In this document: one piece after another, positions 1 to 11,350 of the stretch
Layout: each line of letters begins with the position of its first letter
Position numbering within the stretch: the first letter of the stretch is position 1
NCBI RefSeq assembly: GCF_003716875.1
Contig: NZ_CP033078.1
Span: forward strand, 558,001-622,000
From: Vibrio zhugei
Lineage (GTDB): Bacteria; Pseudomonadota; Gammaproteobacteria; Enterobacterales; Vibrionaceae
Reading direction: 5' to 3'
Length of the DNA: 64,000 bases
Program-made: the position numbers and the translations under genes
Notes under the pieces: model-generated
The model's database searches: none
Seen by the model: the letters and a program-made list of their open reading frames with translations, nothing else
Told to the model about the DNA's origin: nothing

Positions 1-2
1 CC

Positions 3-410
3 GAGCTATATAGCCATCGGTGGGAAATCGAACTTGGTTATCGAGAAATGAAGCAATATATGCTGCAAAACACCCTAACCCTAAGAAGTAAAAAGCCTGA
101 GCTAGTAGAACAAGAATTATGGGGCATGCTGCTGGCTTACAACTTACTTAGGTTCTTGATGTGCCAAATGGCTTACGATCAAAACAAGGTCATGCCTTAC
201 CAGATAGGGTTCAAACAAGCTTCGTTGTTCTTAATAGGGCAATTACAGCAACTGCCGTCAGTGGCACCGGGAAGGGTCCCGGAGGTGATGAATTACATCT
301 TAGATATGGCTGAGAGTTTTACGCTGCCAGAAAGGAGAGAACGAAGCTATCCAAGAGCAGTAAAAAGAAGGCCCAGTCGCTATGCGACCAGGCCTTCTAA
401 AAGATGTTAA
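3..410 (+). CDS. IS4-family transposase, C-terminal part (cut by window edge)
   Basis: The frame is open from base 3, upstream of the first ATG at 48, so this is the tail of a longer gene. The first residues carry the IS4-family YREK signature with exact spacing: Tyr, two residues, Arg, three, Glu (the catalytic acid), six, Lys (ELYSHRWEIELGYREMK). The C-terminal part then follows. Inside the last codons lies a strong hairpin at 366-398: AGAAGGCC pairs with GGCCTTCT around an inner GTCGC/GCGAC stem. It may act as a terminator or translation block at the element's end. The first two catalytic Asp lie outside the window, so activity cannot be judged. The family call is firm; the exact element is not identified. 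Confidence 0.85.
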   Translation, partial: ELYSHRWEIELGYREMKQYMLQNTLTLRSKKPELVEQELWGMLLAYNLLRFLMCQMAYDQNKVMPYQIGFKQASLFLIGQLQQLPSVAPGRVPEVMNYILDMAESFTLPERRERSYPRAVKRRPSRYATRPSKRC

Positions 411-426
411 ATGCCTCTTAACTTAC

Positions 427-455
427 AAGCATTAGCCTTAATGGCTGCTTTTTTA
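427..455 (+). terminator. Probable terminator at the IS4 right end
   Basis: AAGC and AGCC pair with GGCT and GCTT around a TTAAT loop, with a three-base bulge on one side, and a run of six T follows. It lies just past the transposase stop and converges on dolP. The right terminal repeat of the IS probably lies around 411-450, but without the left end it cannot be placed. Confidence 0.4.
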
Positions 456-489
456 TTTCATATTGGCGATGGATGAACTCGGTCGAGGA

Positions 490-1062
490 TTAATCCGCGT
501 AGTTAAAGGCGCGGATCACTTGTTTGACGCCTGAAATGTGTCTGGTGATCTCAGTGGCAACTTTGGCTTGCTCATGAGTAATATAACCAAATAAATACAC
601 GACGTTATTTTCGGTTTCTACGGTGATTTTGACGCCATTCAACTTTGAGTCGGTCAGCAGAGATGATTTAACTTTGGTGGTTATCCAAGTGTCATCGCTT
701 ACCTGCGCGAAGCTCAGCGGTTCACCAATATCGACTTTGTTATGCAACTCTCTCACGCCCTTCATTTTACGGACTTTATCTACAAATTGATCCAATATTG
801 CACGTTGTTTCGCTTGTCCAATCAGCACCACTTTGCCCTGATAGGAGACAGCGGTAACCCGTAATTGATCTTTGTAGGGCGCTTTATGACTTAAACCACC
901 GATATCTAATTCTAAATGATTGTCATCCCAAATCTGCTGCGCAGAACGAGGATCAGTGACGAGATTCGCGGTCGTTGCCGCACCGGCAATTAAAAACCCC
1001 GCGCATCCTGTCGTGGAAAACGCTAACACGCTAACAAGAATAAGAGACAGATAGTTTTTCAT
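490..1062 (-). CDS. dolP: BON-domain outer-membrane lipoprotein DolP (YraP)
   Basis: A lipoprotein of 190 residues. The signal peptide ends at Cys20 (FSTTGC, a loose lipobox) and is followed by the DolP-typical TDPRS near residues 36-40. Two BON domains cover roughly residues 45-110 and 115-190. In Escherichia coli DolP sits in the inner leaflet of the outer membrane at division sites and supports envelope integrity and the BAM complex. The open frame extends 13 codons upstream, but the ATG at 1062 is chosen because it starts the signal peptide and has a GAAGAG site before it. It is the last gene of lpoA-yraN-diaA-dolP, four bases after the diaA stop, the same order as in E. coli. Confidence 0.9.
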   Translation of the reverse strand: MKNYLSLILVSVLAFSTTGCAGFLIAGAATTANLVTDPRSAQQIWDDNHLELDIGGLSHKAPYKDQLRVTAVSYQGKVVLIGQAKQRAILDQFVDKVRKMKGVRELHNKVDIGEPLSFAQVSDDTWITTKVKSSLLTDSKLNGVKITVETENNVVYLFGYITHEQAKVATEITRHISGVKQVIRAFNYAD

Positions 1063-1066
1063 AGTT

Positions 1067-1660
<594 letters not shown>

Positions 1661-2029
1661 CTATCCTTCCGTTATTGCGTTTTTTATCCATTCGATATGG
1701 TCTCCGGTATTGTGAATCGCCACTATATCAAATCGGAAGTCAGTTGTATGAACATTCAGGTGTTGTTGTTTCAGCCACACATTGGCTGTACGGATAAGAA
1801 AGCGCTGTTTGGCGCGAGTCACCATTTCTGCCGCATGACCATGCTGCTGGTTCTTGCGGTATTTTACTTCGACAAACACGAAAGTGCCATGATCATTCAT
1901 GATGAGATCCAATTCCCCACCGCGAATCGTAAAATTCTTTTCCACAAGCGTGAGCCCTTGGCGGCTTAGATACTCGGCCGCCAATTGCTCGTAATGTTCG
2001 CCCGTTTTACGATGGTTACTTGAAAACAT
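1661..2029 (-). CDS. yraN: YraN family (UPF0102) endonuclease-like protein
   Basis: A small protein of 122 residues with the UPF0102 core: GELDLI followed by FVFVEVKYR, a restriction-endonuclease-like fold with D, E and K positions that could bind metal, and a closing FDIVAI. Its cellular role is not established. The open frame can start at a TTG at 2053 that overlaps the lpoA stop; the ATG at 2029, nine bases past that stop and preceded by ACAGG, is preferred. It sits between lpoA and diaA as in E. coli. Confidence 0.82.
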   Translation of the reverse strand: MFSSNHRKTGEHYEQLAAEYLSRQGLTLVEKNFTIRGGELDLIMNDHGTFVFVEVKYRKNQQHGHAAEMVTRAKQRFLIRTANVWLKQQHLNVHTTDFRFDIVAIHNTGDHIEWIKNAITEG

Positions 2030-2037
2030 AGCCTGTC

Positions 2038-3840
2038 TTAGTGTTTTGCCCAACTGATGTCACGGTGAACAAGACAGCGGTCATCAATGCTTAACACACC
2101 AGTTTGTCCGTTGATGGTATAGCCTTGTACAATTTTCATTTGTGGTAATTCCATCATTAAGCGATAGGCGTCCATACCAAGAGCCTGTAATCGACGCTCA
2201 CCATTGGTATCTTGAGGCCACAGCTTATCCATTTGATGCTCAACGGAGACATCAGGATGAATTAAGAGTGGAATATCGCTGTAGGTAATCCCTGACATAT
2301 CTTCATATTGTTTGCTTGCCCCATTACTGGTTGAGTTAGCAAATAAGCGTGGTGGTGTGGTGTCTGGGTTCACGGCGACTTCAATGAAGGGTTTAATCAG
2401 CGTTAGCTCTGAACTTTTGGTCACGATATAGACGGCGTCGATATCACGACGGCTACGTGGCTGCGTTTGGAGATTGAGATGAGTTAACTGTTCAATCTGA
2501 GCAATATTTTGTTGGCTGTGTTGTAAACCGAATACCGCGTTGATATTGCGTTGCAGTTGGCTCTTATCGCCGAACAAGCTTGAAGCCACATCGTGGTCGC
2601 TGTATTTTTTCCATTCTTTTGTGAACGCATCCACCACACGTTGACCATAGGTGCCTTTCGGGGCAAGAATCAATGGATAGTGGTAACCTTCACTGAATAT
2701 ATGTTTGGCCGCCTGTGCCACTTCCTGTTCAGGAGACAGCGTCAAATAACACGTTTGGTAACCCGCCTGCACATTTTCTGGGATGTTCAATGCCAACGTA
2801 TGTATTGGATGATCACTGCTTGCTTGAGCGTCTTGTAGCTGCTCTACTTTGTCTTTTTGCAATGGCCCGACAATAAAATCGATGTGGTTTTTATGCAATG
2901 TATCGTTGATGTCTTGTATTGAATGCTTGTTGGTGTCGATGACGGTAAAGTTTGTGTTTTCTTTACGTGCATCGTCATTCATGAGTGACAAAATAAACCC
3001 ATCGCGAATCAATGCGGCTTGATTGGCGTATTTGCCGGTGAGCGGCAAGAGTAGCGCGATGTTTTCTGGCTGACGGATGTCCATATCTAAGATATCCGTA
3101 ATGTCTTTTGGCGTATTCAACGCTGCAGGATGTTGCGGGTTCTCTTGCAGCCAGTGTTTGAGCGTATTCTGAAGCTGCGGTAAATCACTACCTAAGGTTT
3201 TCATATAGATAGCAAGTTGTAACCAGCCATCCAAGATTTTTTCATCCGGTTGTGGTGACAATTCAGTAATCGAAGTGGCATTGTACTGATTGAGCTTTTT
3301 CCAAATGTTATCGGATATGTCAGCCCACTGAGATTGCGGAAGAAAATCATACAGTTGTACGAGTTGACGGCTTGCTTCAAAGGGTTGCTCGAGCTTGGTG
3401 TACACCAAGGCTTTCAGTCGATAATAATGTTGCCACTGAGCGTCCTCAAGTGAATCATCTGCTTTGAAATCCAATTGTGCTAGCGCTTTCTTATACTGCT
3501 CCACATTGATCAAAAGTTGGGCTTTTGCCAATTGCCACTCGGCGTCTTGTTTCGTAGATAAGGTTTGTTTGGATAAGCGTTTGCTCAACAATTGTGCTTG
3601 TTGAGTATTATTAGCCGCGTTCGCCGCTTTCATTGCCATAATCAGCAAATCGTTTTGTAGACGGCCTTGCGTGGTGTCGGCCTGCATGATGTAGGTCTGT
3701 GCCGTCTCGCTTGGCTTGCTCGTGATATTAATCAAATTTGGTGCCGTAGGCGTGGTTGAACAAGCCGCCAGCATCATTGCTAATGCAACAGGAGTGAGTA
3801 AGCGTGGTACACTGAGTCTCTGGTGGTTTTTCATAGCCAT
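2038..3840 (-). CDS. lpoA: Penicillin-binding protein activator LpoA
   Basis: A 600-residue outer-membrane lipoprotein that reaches through the peptidoglycan to stimulate PBP1a. The signal peptide ends at lipobox LAAC (Cys27). The N-terminal half (about 30-240) is helical TPR-like sequence. The C-terminal half (about 255-590) resembles a periplasmic ligand-binding fold: it begins IALLLPLTGKYANQA, as in LivJ-type proteins. Start codons at residues 1 and 3 (ATG GCT ATG) cannot be told apart. It is first in the minus-strand operon and diverges from rsmI across 63 bases. Confidence 0.92.
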   Translation of the reverse strand: MAMKNHQRLSVPRLLTPVALAMMLAACSTTPTAPNLINITSKPSETAQTYIMQADTTQGRLQNDLLIMAMKAANAANNTQQAQLLSKRLSKQTLSTKQDAEWQLAKAQLLINVEQYKKALAQLDFKADDSLEDAQWQHYYRLKALVYTKLEQPFEASRQLVQLYDFLPQSQWADISDNIWKKLNQYNATSITELSPQPDEKILDGWLQLAIYMKTLGSDLPQLQNTLKHWLQENPQHPAALNTPKDITDILDMDIRQPENIALLLPLTGKYANQAALIRDGFILSLMNDDARKENTNFTVIDTNKHSIQDINDTLHKNHIDFIVGPLQKDKVEQLQDAQASSDHPIHTLALNIPENVQAGYQTCYLTLSPEQEVAQAAKHIFSEGYHYPLILAPKGTYGQRVVDAFTKEWKKYSDHDVASSLFGDKSQLQRNINAVFGLQHSQQNIAQIEQLTHLNLQTQPRSRRDIDAVYIVTKSSELTLIKPFIEVAVNPDTTPPRLFANSTSNGASKQYEDMSGITYSDIPLLIHPDVSVEHQMDKLWPQDTNGERRLQALGMDAYRLMMELPQMKIVQGYTINGQTGVLSIDDRCLVHRDISWAKH

Positions 3841-3871
3841 GAGTTCTTATATTAATCCGTGTAAAATTGTC

Positions 3872-3900
3872 TTTATAATAATCGCTGAAGTGATGGTAAA
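3872..3900 (-). promoter_or_regulatory. Candidate sigma70 promoter for lpoA operon
   Basis: Read on the minus strand: -35 TTTACC, a 17-base spacer, -10 TATAAA. This leaves a leader of about 25-30 bases before lpoA. The site lies in the 63-base space shared with rsmI, so the two transcription units probably share this control region. Confidence 0.4.
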
Positions 3901-3903
3901 CAA

Positions 3904-4761
3904 ATGACTGATAACAAAACCTTGGACGTTCCAACGTTATATATAGTTCCTACGCCAATTGGTAACCTTGGTGATATAACTCAACGAGCTTTAGATGTAC
4001 TTTCAAGTGTAGATGTTATCGCCGCTGAAGATACTCGCCATACCGGCCGATTGCTCTCACACTTCAATATTCAAACGAAGACGTTCGCGCTTCATGATCA
4101 CAATGAACAGCACAAAGCTCAAGCTTTAGTTGATAAATTATTATCAGGATTATCGATTGCGCTTGTCTCCGATGCTGGTACACCATTAATCAGTGATCCA
4201 GGTTATCATTTGGTCACACAATGTCGTCAGGCGGGTGTTAAAGTTACGCCACTTCCTGGTGCGTGTGCGGTGATCACGGCGCTCAGTGCGTCGGGTTTAC
4301 CGTCAGATCGTTTTAGCTTTGAGGGGTTCTTCCCCGCCAAAAGCAAAGGGCGCAAAGATAAACTGATGGAGATTGCCAACGTTGAGCGTACCTGCATCTT
4401 CTATGAATCCCCTCACCGTATCACAGATTCCCTGCAAGATATGCTGGAAGTGTTAGGTCCGGATCGCGAAGTTGTCTTAGCGCGTGAGCTCACTAAGACT
4501 TTTGAAACCATTCAAGGATTGCCTCTGGGTGAACTGATTGACTGGATAGAAGAAGACAGCAACCGTAAACGTGGGGAAATGGTATTACTCATTCATGGGC
4601 AGCGTGAACAGAAAGATGAGGCGCTACCCGATGAGGCGTTACGTACGTTGGGCATTTTGAACAAAGAACTCCCGCTTAAGCGCGCTGCAGCCGCAACCGC
4701 GGAGATTTATAATGTGAAGAAAAACGCATTGTATAAATGGGGATTGGATAACCTCGATTAA
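3904..4761 (+). CDS. rsmI: 16S rRNA 2'-O-ribose C1402 methyltransferase RsmI
   Basis: A 285-residue member of the tetrapyrrole-methylase fold. N-terminal [16 protein letters not shown] is the RsmI signature, followed by [25 protein letters not shown] and [16 protein letters not shown], which form the SAM pocket. RsmI methylates the ribose of C1402 in the ribosomal P site. RsmH, the partner that methylates the base N4 of the same nucleotide, is encoded about 700 bases downstream at 5445. The C-terminal 45 residues carry the helical tail [19 protein letters not shown]. It diverges from lpoA, as in E. coli. Confidence 0.95.
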   Translation: MTDNKTLDVPTLYIVPTPIGNLGDITQRALDVLSSVDVIAAEDTRHTGRLLSHFNIQTKTFALHDHNEQHKAQALVDKLLSGLSIALVSDAGTPLISDPGYHLVTQCRQAGVKVTPLPGACAVITALSASGLPSDRFSFEGFFPAKSKGRKDKLMEIANVERTCIFYESPHRITDSLQDMLEVLGPDREVVLARELTKTFETIQGLPLGELIDWIEEDSNRKRGEMVLLIHGQREQKDEALPDEALRTLGILNKELPLKRAAAATAEIYNVKKNALYKWGLDNLD

Positions 4762-4818
4762 GGGGTGTTGTTATTTTGCGCATTTATTCGGGAATTTGTC
4801 GATTTTCCCGATTCTTGG

Positions 4819-4847
4819 TGGACACTAAGAAGGGTTATCGATATTAT
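4819..4847 (+). promoter_or_regulatory. rnpB promoter
   Basis: -35 TGGACA at 4819-4824, a spacer of exactly 17 bases, and -10 TATTAT at 4842-4847. The predicted start falls at about 4855, matching the 5' end of the RNase P RNA fold. The discriminator between -10 and start is GC-rich (GCGCGCTC), the kind associated with stringent control of stable RNA genes; that control is an inference. Confidence 0.7.
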
Positions 4848-4855
4848 GCGCGCTC

Positions 4856-5258
<403 letters not shown>

Positions 5259-5265
5259 CAATTGA

Positions 5266-5302
5266 AACCCATCATGGCTCTTGAGTTATGATGGGTTTTT
5301 TG
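5266..5302 (+). terminator. rnpB terminator
   Basis: AACCCATCAT pairs with ATGATGGGTT around a short loop, and the 3' arm runs into six T. It starts eight bases after the RNA's 3' end. Confidence 0.85.
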
Positions 5303-5309
5303 CTTTATA

Positions 5310-5338
5310 TTGACTCAACCGATACGAAAAGCTTTAAA
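5310..5338 (+). promoter_or_regulatory. Candidate promoter of the dcw cluster
   Basis: -35 TTGACT, a 17-base spacer and -10 TTTAAA, about 100 bases before rsmH and just past the rnpB terminator. It is the best sigma70-like match in the 142 bases that precede rsmH, so it probably drives the start of the division and wall operon. The region contains one TGGG (5364) rather than the repeated TGGG boxes MraZ binds. Confidence 0.45.
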
Positions 5339-5444
5339 CTTAGTGCCCCATCACGCCCATATCTGGGTAATGAGTAGCGGTAGTGTCGGAAATAGGTACA
5401 CTAATTAAGACAATACACCGCCGAACCGGCGTAATGAGATAACC

Positions 5445-6395
5445 ATGACTGAATCTTTTCAACACATATCTGTGCTACTCAATGAATCTATTGATGGGTT
5501 AGCAATCAAACCCGATGGAACCTACATCGATGGGACGTTTGGGCGAGGCGGTCATAGTCGCACTATCTTGTCAAAATTAGGTCCTAACGGTCGATTATTC
5601 AGTATTGATCGTGATCCTCAAGCTATCGCAGAAGCACAAAAAATTGATGATCCTCGCTTTACCATTGTACATGGCCCGTTTTCAGGTATTGCCCATTATG
5701 CACAGCAGCATGATCTTGTGGGACAAGTGGATGGGGTCTTGTTTGACCTGGGCGTGTCGTCTCCTCAGCTCGATGATGCGGAGCGTGGCTTTAGTTTTAT
5801 GAAAGATGGCCCTCTGGATATGCGTATGGATCCGACGGCTGGGATGCCCGTCTCCGAATGGCTAGCCAAAGCGGATCTGGATGACATTACTTGGGTGATT
5901 CGTCAGTTTGGTGAAGATAAACATGCGCGGCGTATCGCGCGTGGTATCGTGGAATATCGTGAGAATGAAGCCAATGAACCCCTGCTGCGTACCGGGCAAT
6001 TAGCGAAGCTGATTTCTGATGTCGCTCCAAAGAACTACAAAGAGAAAAAACACCCAGCCACACGCGCATTCCAAGCGTTTCGCATTTATATCAACAGTGA
6101 GCTGGAAGAAATTGATAAAGCCCTGCAAGGCGCGATGCGTGTTCTTGCTCCTGAAGGACGGTTATCGGTGATCAGTTTCCATTCGTTAGAAGATCGCATG
6201 GTAAAACGTTTCATGCGTAAAGAGAGTCAAGGCCCTCAGGTGCCGCATGGTATTCCGATGACGGAAGACCAAATCAAAGCGCTAGGAAGTGCTAACCTTA
6301 AAACCATTGGAAAAGCAATCAAACCGAGCGAGGCCGAGGTGGATCTGAATCCGCGTTCTCGTAGCTCAGTGTTAAGGATTGCAGAGAAACTGTAA
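5445..6395 (+). CDS. rsmH: 16S rRNA N4-methylcytosine C1402 methyltransferase RsmH (MraW)
   Basis: 316 residues. It opens [13 protein letters not shown], then the SAM-binding loop [16 protein letters not shown] (about 27-42), and later [20 protein letters not shown] and [16 protein letters not shown], all RsmH signatures. It methylates N4 of C1402 in 16S rRNA, the same nucleotide RsmI modifies. It is the first gene of the dcw cluster here. mraZ, which precedes rsmH in many bacteria, is absent: the space back to the rnpB terminator is only 142 bases. The ribosome site is weak (GAGAT). ftsL follows after eight bases. Confidence 0.96.
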   Translation: MTESFQHISVLLNESIDGLAIKPDGTYIDGTFGRGGHSRTILSKLGPNGRLFSIDRDPQAIAEAQKIDDPRFTIVHGPFSGIAHYAQQHDLVGQVDGVLFDLGVSSPQLDDAERGFSFMKDGPLDMRMDPTAGMPVSEWLAKADLDDITWVIRQFGEDKHARRIARGIVEYRENEANEPLLRTGQLAKLISDVAPKNYKEKKHPATRAFQAFRIYINSELEEIDKALQGAMRVLAPEGRLSVISFHSLEDRMVKRFMRKESQGPQVPHGIPMTEDQIKALGSANLKTIGKAIKPSEAEVDLNPRSRSSVLRIAEKL

Positions 6396-6403
6396 CGATC
6401 ACG

Positions 6404-6721
6404 ATGTCTCAGCCATCCCCGAAACTTGCGAAAATGATTTTAATCGACCTACTGACGGTAGGTCGTATTCCACTGATTCTCATGGTATTGATTTTTGCTA
6501 GTGCCATGGGCGTCGTGTTGACTACTCATGATACCCGTCAATCTGTCTCCCGACTCAGTCAGGTACAAAGCGAACGTTTTGACCTAGATAATGAATGGCG
6601 CAATCTTATCATTGAAGAAACCGCCTTGGCTGAGCATAGCCGTGTTCAGGAAATTGCTGAAGAGCAGTTACACATGCAGCGTCCTGATGCGGACAAAGAA
6701 GTAGTGATTAAACTGAAATGA
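6404..6721 (+). CDS. ftsL: Cell division protein FtsL
   Basis: A 105-residue bitopic protein with a short cytoplasmic start, one membrane helix at about residues 18-40 (IPLILMVLIFASAMGVVLTT), and a periplasmic coiled coil with leucine-like heptads (SRLSQVQSERFDLDNEW). FtsL joins FtsB and FtsQ in the divisome and passes the activation signal to FtsWI. It lies between rsmH and ftsI, and its stop overlaps the ftsI start by four bases (ATGA), so translation is coupled. Sequence is poorly conserved in this family; position, size and topology carry the call. Confidence 0.92.
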   Translation: MSQPSPKLAKMILIDLLTVGRIPLILMVLIFASAMGVVLTTHDTRQSVSRLSQVQSERFDLDNEWRNLIIEETALAEHSRVQEIAEEQLHMQRPDADKEVVIKLK

Positions 6722-8487
6722 AAAAACCGTTCAACAAGAAAAAGCCCAACACACCGAATACCAATAAACGTCAGACGGAACAAGGCAACGACCCCTTGTT
6801 TATTCGCTGGCGTTTTTATTTAATTTTAGGGTTCGTATTTGTCGCTTTTGCTATTTTAATCGTTCGCGCTGCCTATATTCAGGTCATTGAGCCCGATAAT
6901 CTTATTCACCAAAGCGACTTGCGTACGGTTCGCTCGAAAACCATTCATTCTGAGCGTGGCATTATTTCCGATCGTAATGGCGAGGCTCTTGCCGTAAGTG
7001 TGCCTGTGGACGCGGTATGGGCGGATCCGGCCACCATTATTAAAAAAGGGAGCTTGCAAGAGAAAAATCGTTGGTATGCGTTAGCCGATGTACTCAATTT
7101 GGATCGCCAAGGCTTGATTAAGCGGATTGAATCTCATAAAAATCGCCGCTTTATTTATTTGCAACGCCAAGTGAATTCGGCGATGGCCAATTATATCCGC
7201 GAGCTTAAATTGCCCGGCGTGGGCCTCAAATCCGAATCTCGACGCTATTATCCGGCAGGAGAAGTGAGTGCTCACGTGGTCGGGGTGACGGGAATCGATG
7301 GCCATGGTCTTGAAGGCATTGAGCGCAGTTACGATAAATGGTTGACCGGCGAAGCGGGCAAACAAATCATTCGTAAAGACCGCTATGGCAATGTGGTTGA
7401 AAATATCTCCTTAGATAAGAGCCAAGCAGGGAAACCCTTGCAATTGACCATTGATCAGCGACTACAAGCGATTGCGTTTCGTGCGGTGAAACAAGCGATG
7501 GCTGACTACCGTGCCACTTCCGCTTCTGCTGTGATGATCGATGTCAAAACGGGCAATGTCCTCGCGATGGTCAATGCGCCCTCTTATAACCCCAATAATC
7601 GTTCCGATTATCAGAATTTTAAAATGCGTAACCGCGTAGTGACGGATGCGTTTGAACCTGGCTCAACCGTCAAACCATTCGTGGTATTGGCCTCATTGGA
7701 AAATGGTACTGCAGACGAACATACGATTATCGATGTGGGTAATGGCTCCATGCGCATCGGTGGGGCACGGGTTCGCGACTCTGATCCGATTAAAGGCGGC
7801 AAAGCCTCGCTACAAATGATTTTGAAAAAATCCAGTAACGTCGGTGTGTCTAAGCTTTCCTTGCGTATGCCGATTGAAGCCTTGCTTGGGATGTATCGCT
7901 CGGTCGGGCTGGGGGAAACGTCAGGATTAAACTTGCCGGGTGAAAGTACCGGTATTTTCCCTAGTCGTCAGCGTTGGTCCGATTTTGAACGCGCGACCAT
8001 CGCCTTTGGGTATGGATTGTCCATTACCCCGATTCAATTAGCCCATGCTTATGCCACATTAGGCAATATGGGGAAATATCAGCCATTGCACCTCATCGAA
8101 AGTCAAAGTAATCGTAATTTGGAGCATCAAGTGGCGGATCCTCATTATGTGCGCGAAGTCCTCAACATGCTAGAAACGGTGACTCAACCAGGGGGAACTG
8201 CGGTGAAAGCTGCGGTCCCTGGATATCGAATTGCCGCCAAAACCGGGACGTCTCGCAAAGCCGCGGCTGGGGGCTATAGTGATGAATACTTTGCTTACAC
8301 CGCAGGGGTTGCTCCCGTGAGTAATCCGCGTTTGTCGTTGGTTGTCATGGTGAATGAACCACAAGGCGATTCTTATTATGGTGGTGCAGTTGCAGGTCCT
8401 GTTTTTGGAAAAATTATGAAAGGGGCGTTGCAGATTCTGAATATTGCGCCTGATGAAAACAAGTTCAAGAAAGATAAAAACGATTAA
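6718..8487 (+). CDS. ftsI: Septal peptidoglycan transpeptidase FtsI (PBP3)
   Basis: 589 residues. One membrane helix is at about 31-54, then a PBP dimerisation domain ([20 protein letters not shown] near 80) and a transpeptidase domain. The catalytic motifs are all present: STVK with Ser316, SSN at 372-374, KTGT at 508-511. FtsI cross-links septal peptidoglycan as partner of the glycosyltransferase FtsW, encoded downstream. The highly basic N-terminus ([11 protein letters not shown]) is cytoplasmic. murE follows after two bases. Confidence 0.96.
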   Translation: MKKPFNKKKPNTPNTNKRQTEQGNDPLFIRWRFYLILGFVFVAFAILIVRAAYIQVIEPDNLIHQSDLRTVRSKTIHSERGIISDRNGEALAVSVPVDAVWADPATIIKKGSLQEKNRWYALADVLNLDRQGLIKRIESHKNRRFIYLQRQVNSAMANYIRELKLPGVGLKSESRRYYPAGEVSAHVVGVTGIDGHGLEGIERSYDKWLTGEAGKQIIRKDRYGNVVENISLDKSQAGKPLQLTIDQRLQAIAFRAVKQAMADYRATSASAVMIDVKTGNVLAMVNAPSYNPNNRSDYQNFKMRNRVVTDAFEPGSTVKPFVVLASLENGTADEHTIIDVGNGSMRIGGARVRDSDPIKGGKASLQMILKKSSNVGVSKLSLRMPIEALLGMYRSVGLGETSGLNLPGESTGIFPSRQRWSDFERATIAFGYGLSITPIQLAHAYATLGNMGKYQPLHLIESQSNRNLEHQVADPHYVREVLNMLETVTQPGGTAVKAAVPGYRIAAKTGTSRKAAAGGYSDEYFAYTAGVAPVSNPRLSLVVMVNEPQGDSYYGGAVAGPVFGKIMKGALQILNIAPDENKFKKDKND

Positions 8488-8489
8488 TT

Positions 8490-9992
8490 ATGAAAGACAT
8501 GTTAGAGAAAGTAGGCAAAACGCTCGGTGAGTTGCTGAGCTCATGGTGTGCGATAGCGCGCTCTGATATTGCACAGATTACGGTGACCGATTTGCAGCTG
8601 GACAGCCGCCGAGTGCAGCCCGGAAGTACCTTTGTCGCCATTATTGGCCATGCGGTTGATGGGCGTCAATTCATGGCAAAGGCAGCGGCGCAAGGTGCCA
8701 ATGCCATCATTGCGCAGGCGGATGACGTCCACCACCATGGTGAGATCGCCGATTGTCATGGCACGCCGGTGGTGTATGTGGCGCAACTCAACGCCCATTT
8801 ATCCCAGCTCGGACGTGATTTATATGGCGAACATACCAATCAAGCGATCGCAGTCACCGGCACCAATGGTAAAACGACGATTTCTCAACTGATCGCTCAG
8901 TGGTTGACCCGATTAGATACACCGACTGCGGTAATGGGGACGACAGGCAATGGCTTTTTAGATGCGTTGCAACCCGCGTTGAATACCACGGGCAATGCGA
9001 TTGATATTCAGCAAACGTTGCATCAATTGAGCCAGCAAGGGGCGCAATATACAGCGTTGGAAGTGTCTTCGCATGGCTTAGTGCAAGGACGGGTTAAAGC
9101 GATCGATTTTGCGGCCAGTGTGTTCTCTAATCTCAGCCGTGATCATTTGGATTATCACGGAAGCATGCAGGCTTATGAAGCAGCCAAAAAGCAATTGTTC
9201 ACTGAGCATGAATGTGGTGTCGCCATCATTAACGTTGATGACGAAGTGGGAAAACGTTGGAGCACGGACCTCGATAATGTGGTCGGTGTTTCTTTGCTTG
9301 GCCCGCCAGACACGGATTTGCAACTATGGGCTCGCCATGTCGATTATGCCGAGTCTGGTATTGTGATTCATTTTGCGGGATCGTGGGGAGAAGGCACATT
9401 GCACACCCCACTGATTGGGGCGTTTAACGCTTGCAATGTGTTACTGGCATTGGCCACCTTGCTCTCGCTCGGGATGGATAAGAACGCCTTGGTGAGCGCC
9501 GCGCCATCTTTGCAAGCCGTTATTGGACGTATGGAGTTATTTCAACAGCCTCAGCGTGCCAAAGTTGTGGTCGATTATGCCCATACCCCGGATGCATTAG
9601 AAAAAGCACTATCGGCTCTGCGGATACATTGCCAAGGCCGCTTGTGGGCGATCGTCGGTTGTGGTGGGGATCGTGATCGAGGAAAACGCCCGGTCATGGC
9701 GAAAGTCGCAGAACACGGTGCCGATAGGGTGATTTTGACCGATGACAATCCGCGTAGTGAGTCACCTGAGCAGATTATTGCTGATATGCAGACTGGGTTA
9801 GTGCATCCCGAGCAGTGTCACGTCGAGCATAACCGTTTTGATGCACTGTCTTTCGCGTTAACGAATTCGGCAAGTGATGACATTATTTTGCTGGCGGGGA
9901 AAGGCCACGAAGATTATCAGATCATTGGTGAGCAACGCCTACATTATTCAGATCGCGAGTCGGCGCAAACTTTATTGGAGTTGAATGTATGA
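8490..9992 (+). CDS. murE: UDP-MurNAc-tripeptide synthetase MurE (meso-DAP adding)
   Basis: A 500-residue Mur ligase. The N-terminal domain binds the UDP substrate ([19 protein letters not shown]). The P-loop is GTNGKTT at about 124. The DNPR motif at about 419-422 is the meso-diaminopimelate recognition signature, so this enzyme adds meso-DAP rather than lysine, as expected for a Gram-negative wall. It acts in the cytoplasm between MurD and MurF. It overlaps murF by four bases. Confidence 0.96.
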   Translation: MKDMLEKVGKTLGELLSSWCAIARSDIAQITVTDLQLDSRRVQPGSTFVAIIGHAVDGRQFMAKAAAQGANAIIAQADDVHHHGEIADCHGTPVVYVAQLNAHLSQLGRDLYGEHTNQAIAVTGTNGKTTISQLIAQWLTRLDTPTAVMGTTGNGFLDALQPALNTTGNAIDIQQTLHQLSQQGAQYTALEVSSHGLVQGRVKAIDFAASVFSNLSRDHLDYHGSMQAYEAAKKQLFTEHECGVAIINVDDEVGKRWSTDLDNVVGVSLLGPPDTDLQLWARHVDYAESGIVIHFAGSWGEGTLHTPLIGAFNACNVLLALATLLSLGMDKNALVSAAPSLQAVIGRMELFQQPQRAKVVVDYAHTPDALEKALSALRIHCQGRLWAIVGCGGDRDRGKRPVMAKVAEHGADRVILTDDNPRSESPEQIIADMQTGLVHPEQCHVEHNRFDALSFALTNSASDDIILLAGKGHEDYQIIGEQRLHYSDRESAQTLLELNV

Positions 9993-11350
9993 TTACTACG
10001 TCCTTACAAGCCATCGCTCAAGCAGTAAACGGACAATGGCATGGTGATAGTCCAGTGATTGACTATGTGTCAACGGATACCCGTGATATTCAAGCCAATA
10101 CATTATTCATTGCTTTGATTGGTCAGCGTTTTGATGCCCATGACTTCCTGACCCAGGCACAAGAAGCCGGTGCGGTTGCCGCGCTCGTCTCTCGACCACT
10201 CGACAGTGATTTTCCTCATATTGTCGTCGATGATACGCGAATAGCCTTGGGACAGTTGGCCGCTTGGGTACACCAGTGCTCACAGACTCCAACCGTCGGG
10301 ATTACCGGAAGCTGTGGAAAAACCACGGTGAAAGAAATGACCGCAAGTATTCTCTCCCTGAAAGGGCGTGTCTTATCGACTGCGGGAAATTTCAATAACG
10401 ATATTGGGGTTCCGTTAACGTTACTGCGCTCAACCGTCGATGATGACTTTGCCGTGATTGAAATGGGCGCCAATCATATTGGTGAAATTGCGTATACCAC
10501 ACAGTTAGTTAAGCCCGATGTGGCACTCGTTAATAACGTTGCGGCCGCTCACCTTGAAGGGTTTGGCTCGATCGATGGGGTAAAACAAGCCAAAGGTGAA
10601 ATTTATCTCGGTTTACCTCAAGCGGGCATCGCATTGGTGAACTTAGACAGTTGTGGTGAAACTTGGTTTGAGACGGTACTTGCGGGGAAAAACATCAAAA
10701 CTTTTTCTCTCCATGATCATAATGCTGACTTTTTCCCCAGTGATATCAGGCTAAATGAACAAGGCCAAGCCAGCTTTACACTCCATTCACCACAAGGAAG
10801 CTTACCGATTACACTCGGTATTATGGGCCAGCATAATGTGTCTAATGCACTCGCTGCGGCCGCTCTTACGATGGAAATGGGAGCGAGCTTGAGTGAGGTT
10901 CAAAAAGGCTTGGCAAGTTTACAACCTGTTAAGGGGCGAGTCAGTGCCTTCACATTAACAGACAATGTGAAAGTCATTGATGATAGCTATAATGCCAGTG
11001 TGCCCGCCATGAAAGCGGCGATCGACTTGTTAGGTGAGTTTGGTACGACTCGCTGGTTAATTTTGGGCAATATGGCTGAGTTAGGTCATGAAAGTCTTGC
11101 ACTTCATCGACAAGTCGGTGAACATGCGTACCCATTTCAATTTGAGCATGTTTTAACATACGGTGATGATGCCAAAATCATCAGCGAGGTGTGTCAAGGC
11201 CAGCACTTTGCCACCCATGAAGACATGATTGCGTTTATTCGGCAGCAACTACAAAAAGAAAGTCAATCCACCCATACGCTATTAATTAAAGGCGCATTGA
11301 GTTCGGGCATGGGTAAGATTGTTGCTGCTCTTAAGGAGATATACACATGA
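9989..11350 (+). CDS. murF: UDP-MurNAc-pentapeptide synthetase MurF
   Basis: 453 residues. The ATP-binding loop [14 protein letters not shown] lies near residue 105, followed by [16 protein letters not shown] and [14 protein letters not shown], which are MurF-specific. It adds D-Ala-D-Ala to the tripeptide to give the pentapeptide precursor. The supplier of D-Ala-D-Ala, Ddl, is not encoded in this cluster. It overlaps mraY by four bases. Confidence 0.96.
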   Translation: MITTSLQAIAQAVNGQWHGDSPVIDYVSTDTRDIQANTLFIALIGQRFDAHDFLTQAQEAGAVAALVSRPLDSDFPHIVVDDTRIALGQLAAWVHQCSQTPTVGITGSCGKTTVKEMTASILSLKGRVLSTAGNFNNDIGVPLTLLRSTVDDDFAVIEMGANHIGEIAYTTQLVKPDVALVNNVAAAHLEGFGSIDGVKQAKGEIYLGLPQAGIALVNLDSCGETWFETVLAGKNIKTFSLHDHNADFFPSDIRLNEQGQASFTLHSPQGSLPITLGIMGQHNVSNALAAAALTMEMGASLSEVQKGLASLQPVKGRVSAFTLTDNVKVIDDSYNASVPAMKAAIDLLGEFGTTRWLILGNMAELGHESLALHRQVGEHAYPFQFEHVLTYGDDAKIISEVCQGQHFATHEDMIAFIRQQLQKESQSTHTLLIKGALSSGMGKIVAALKEIYT

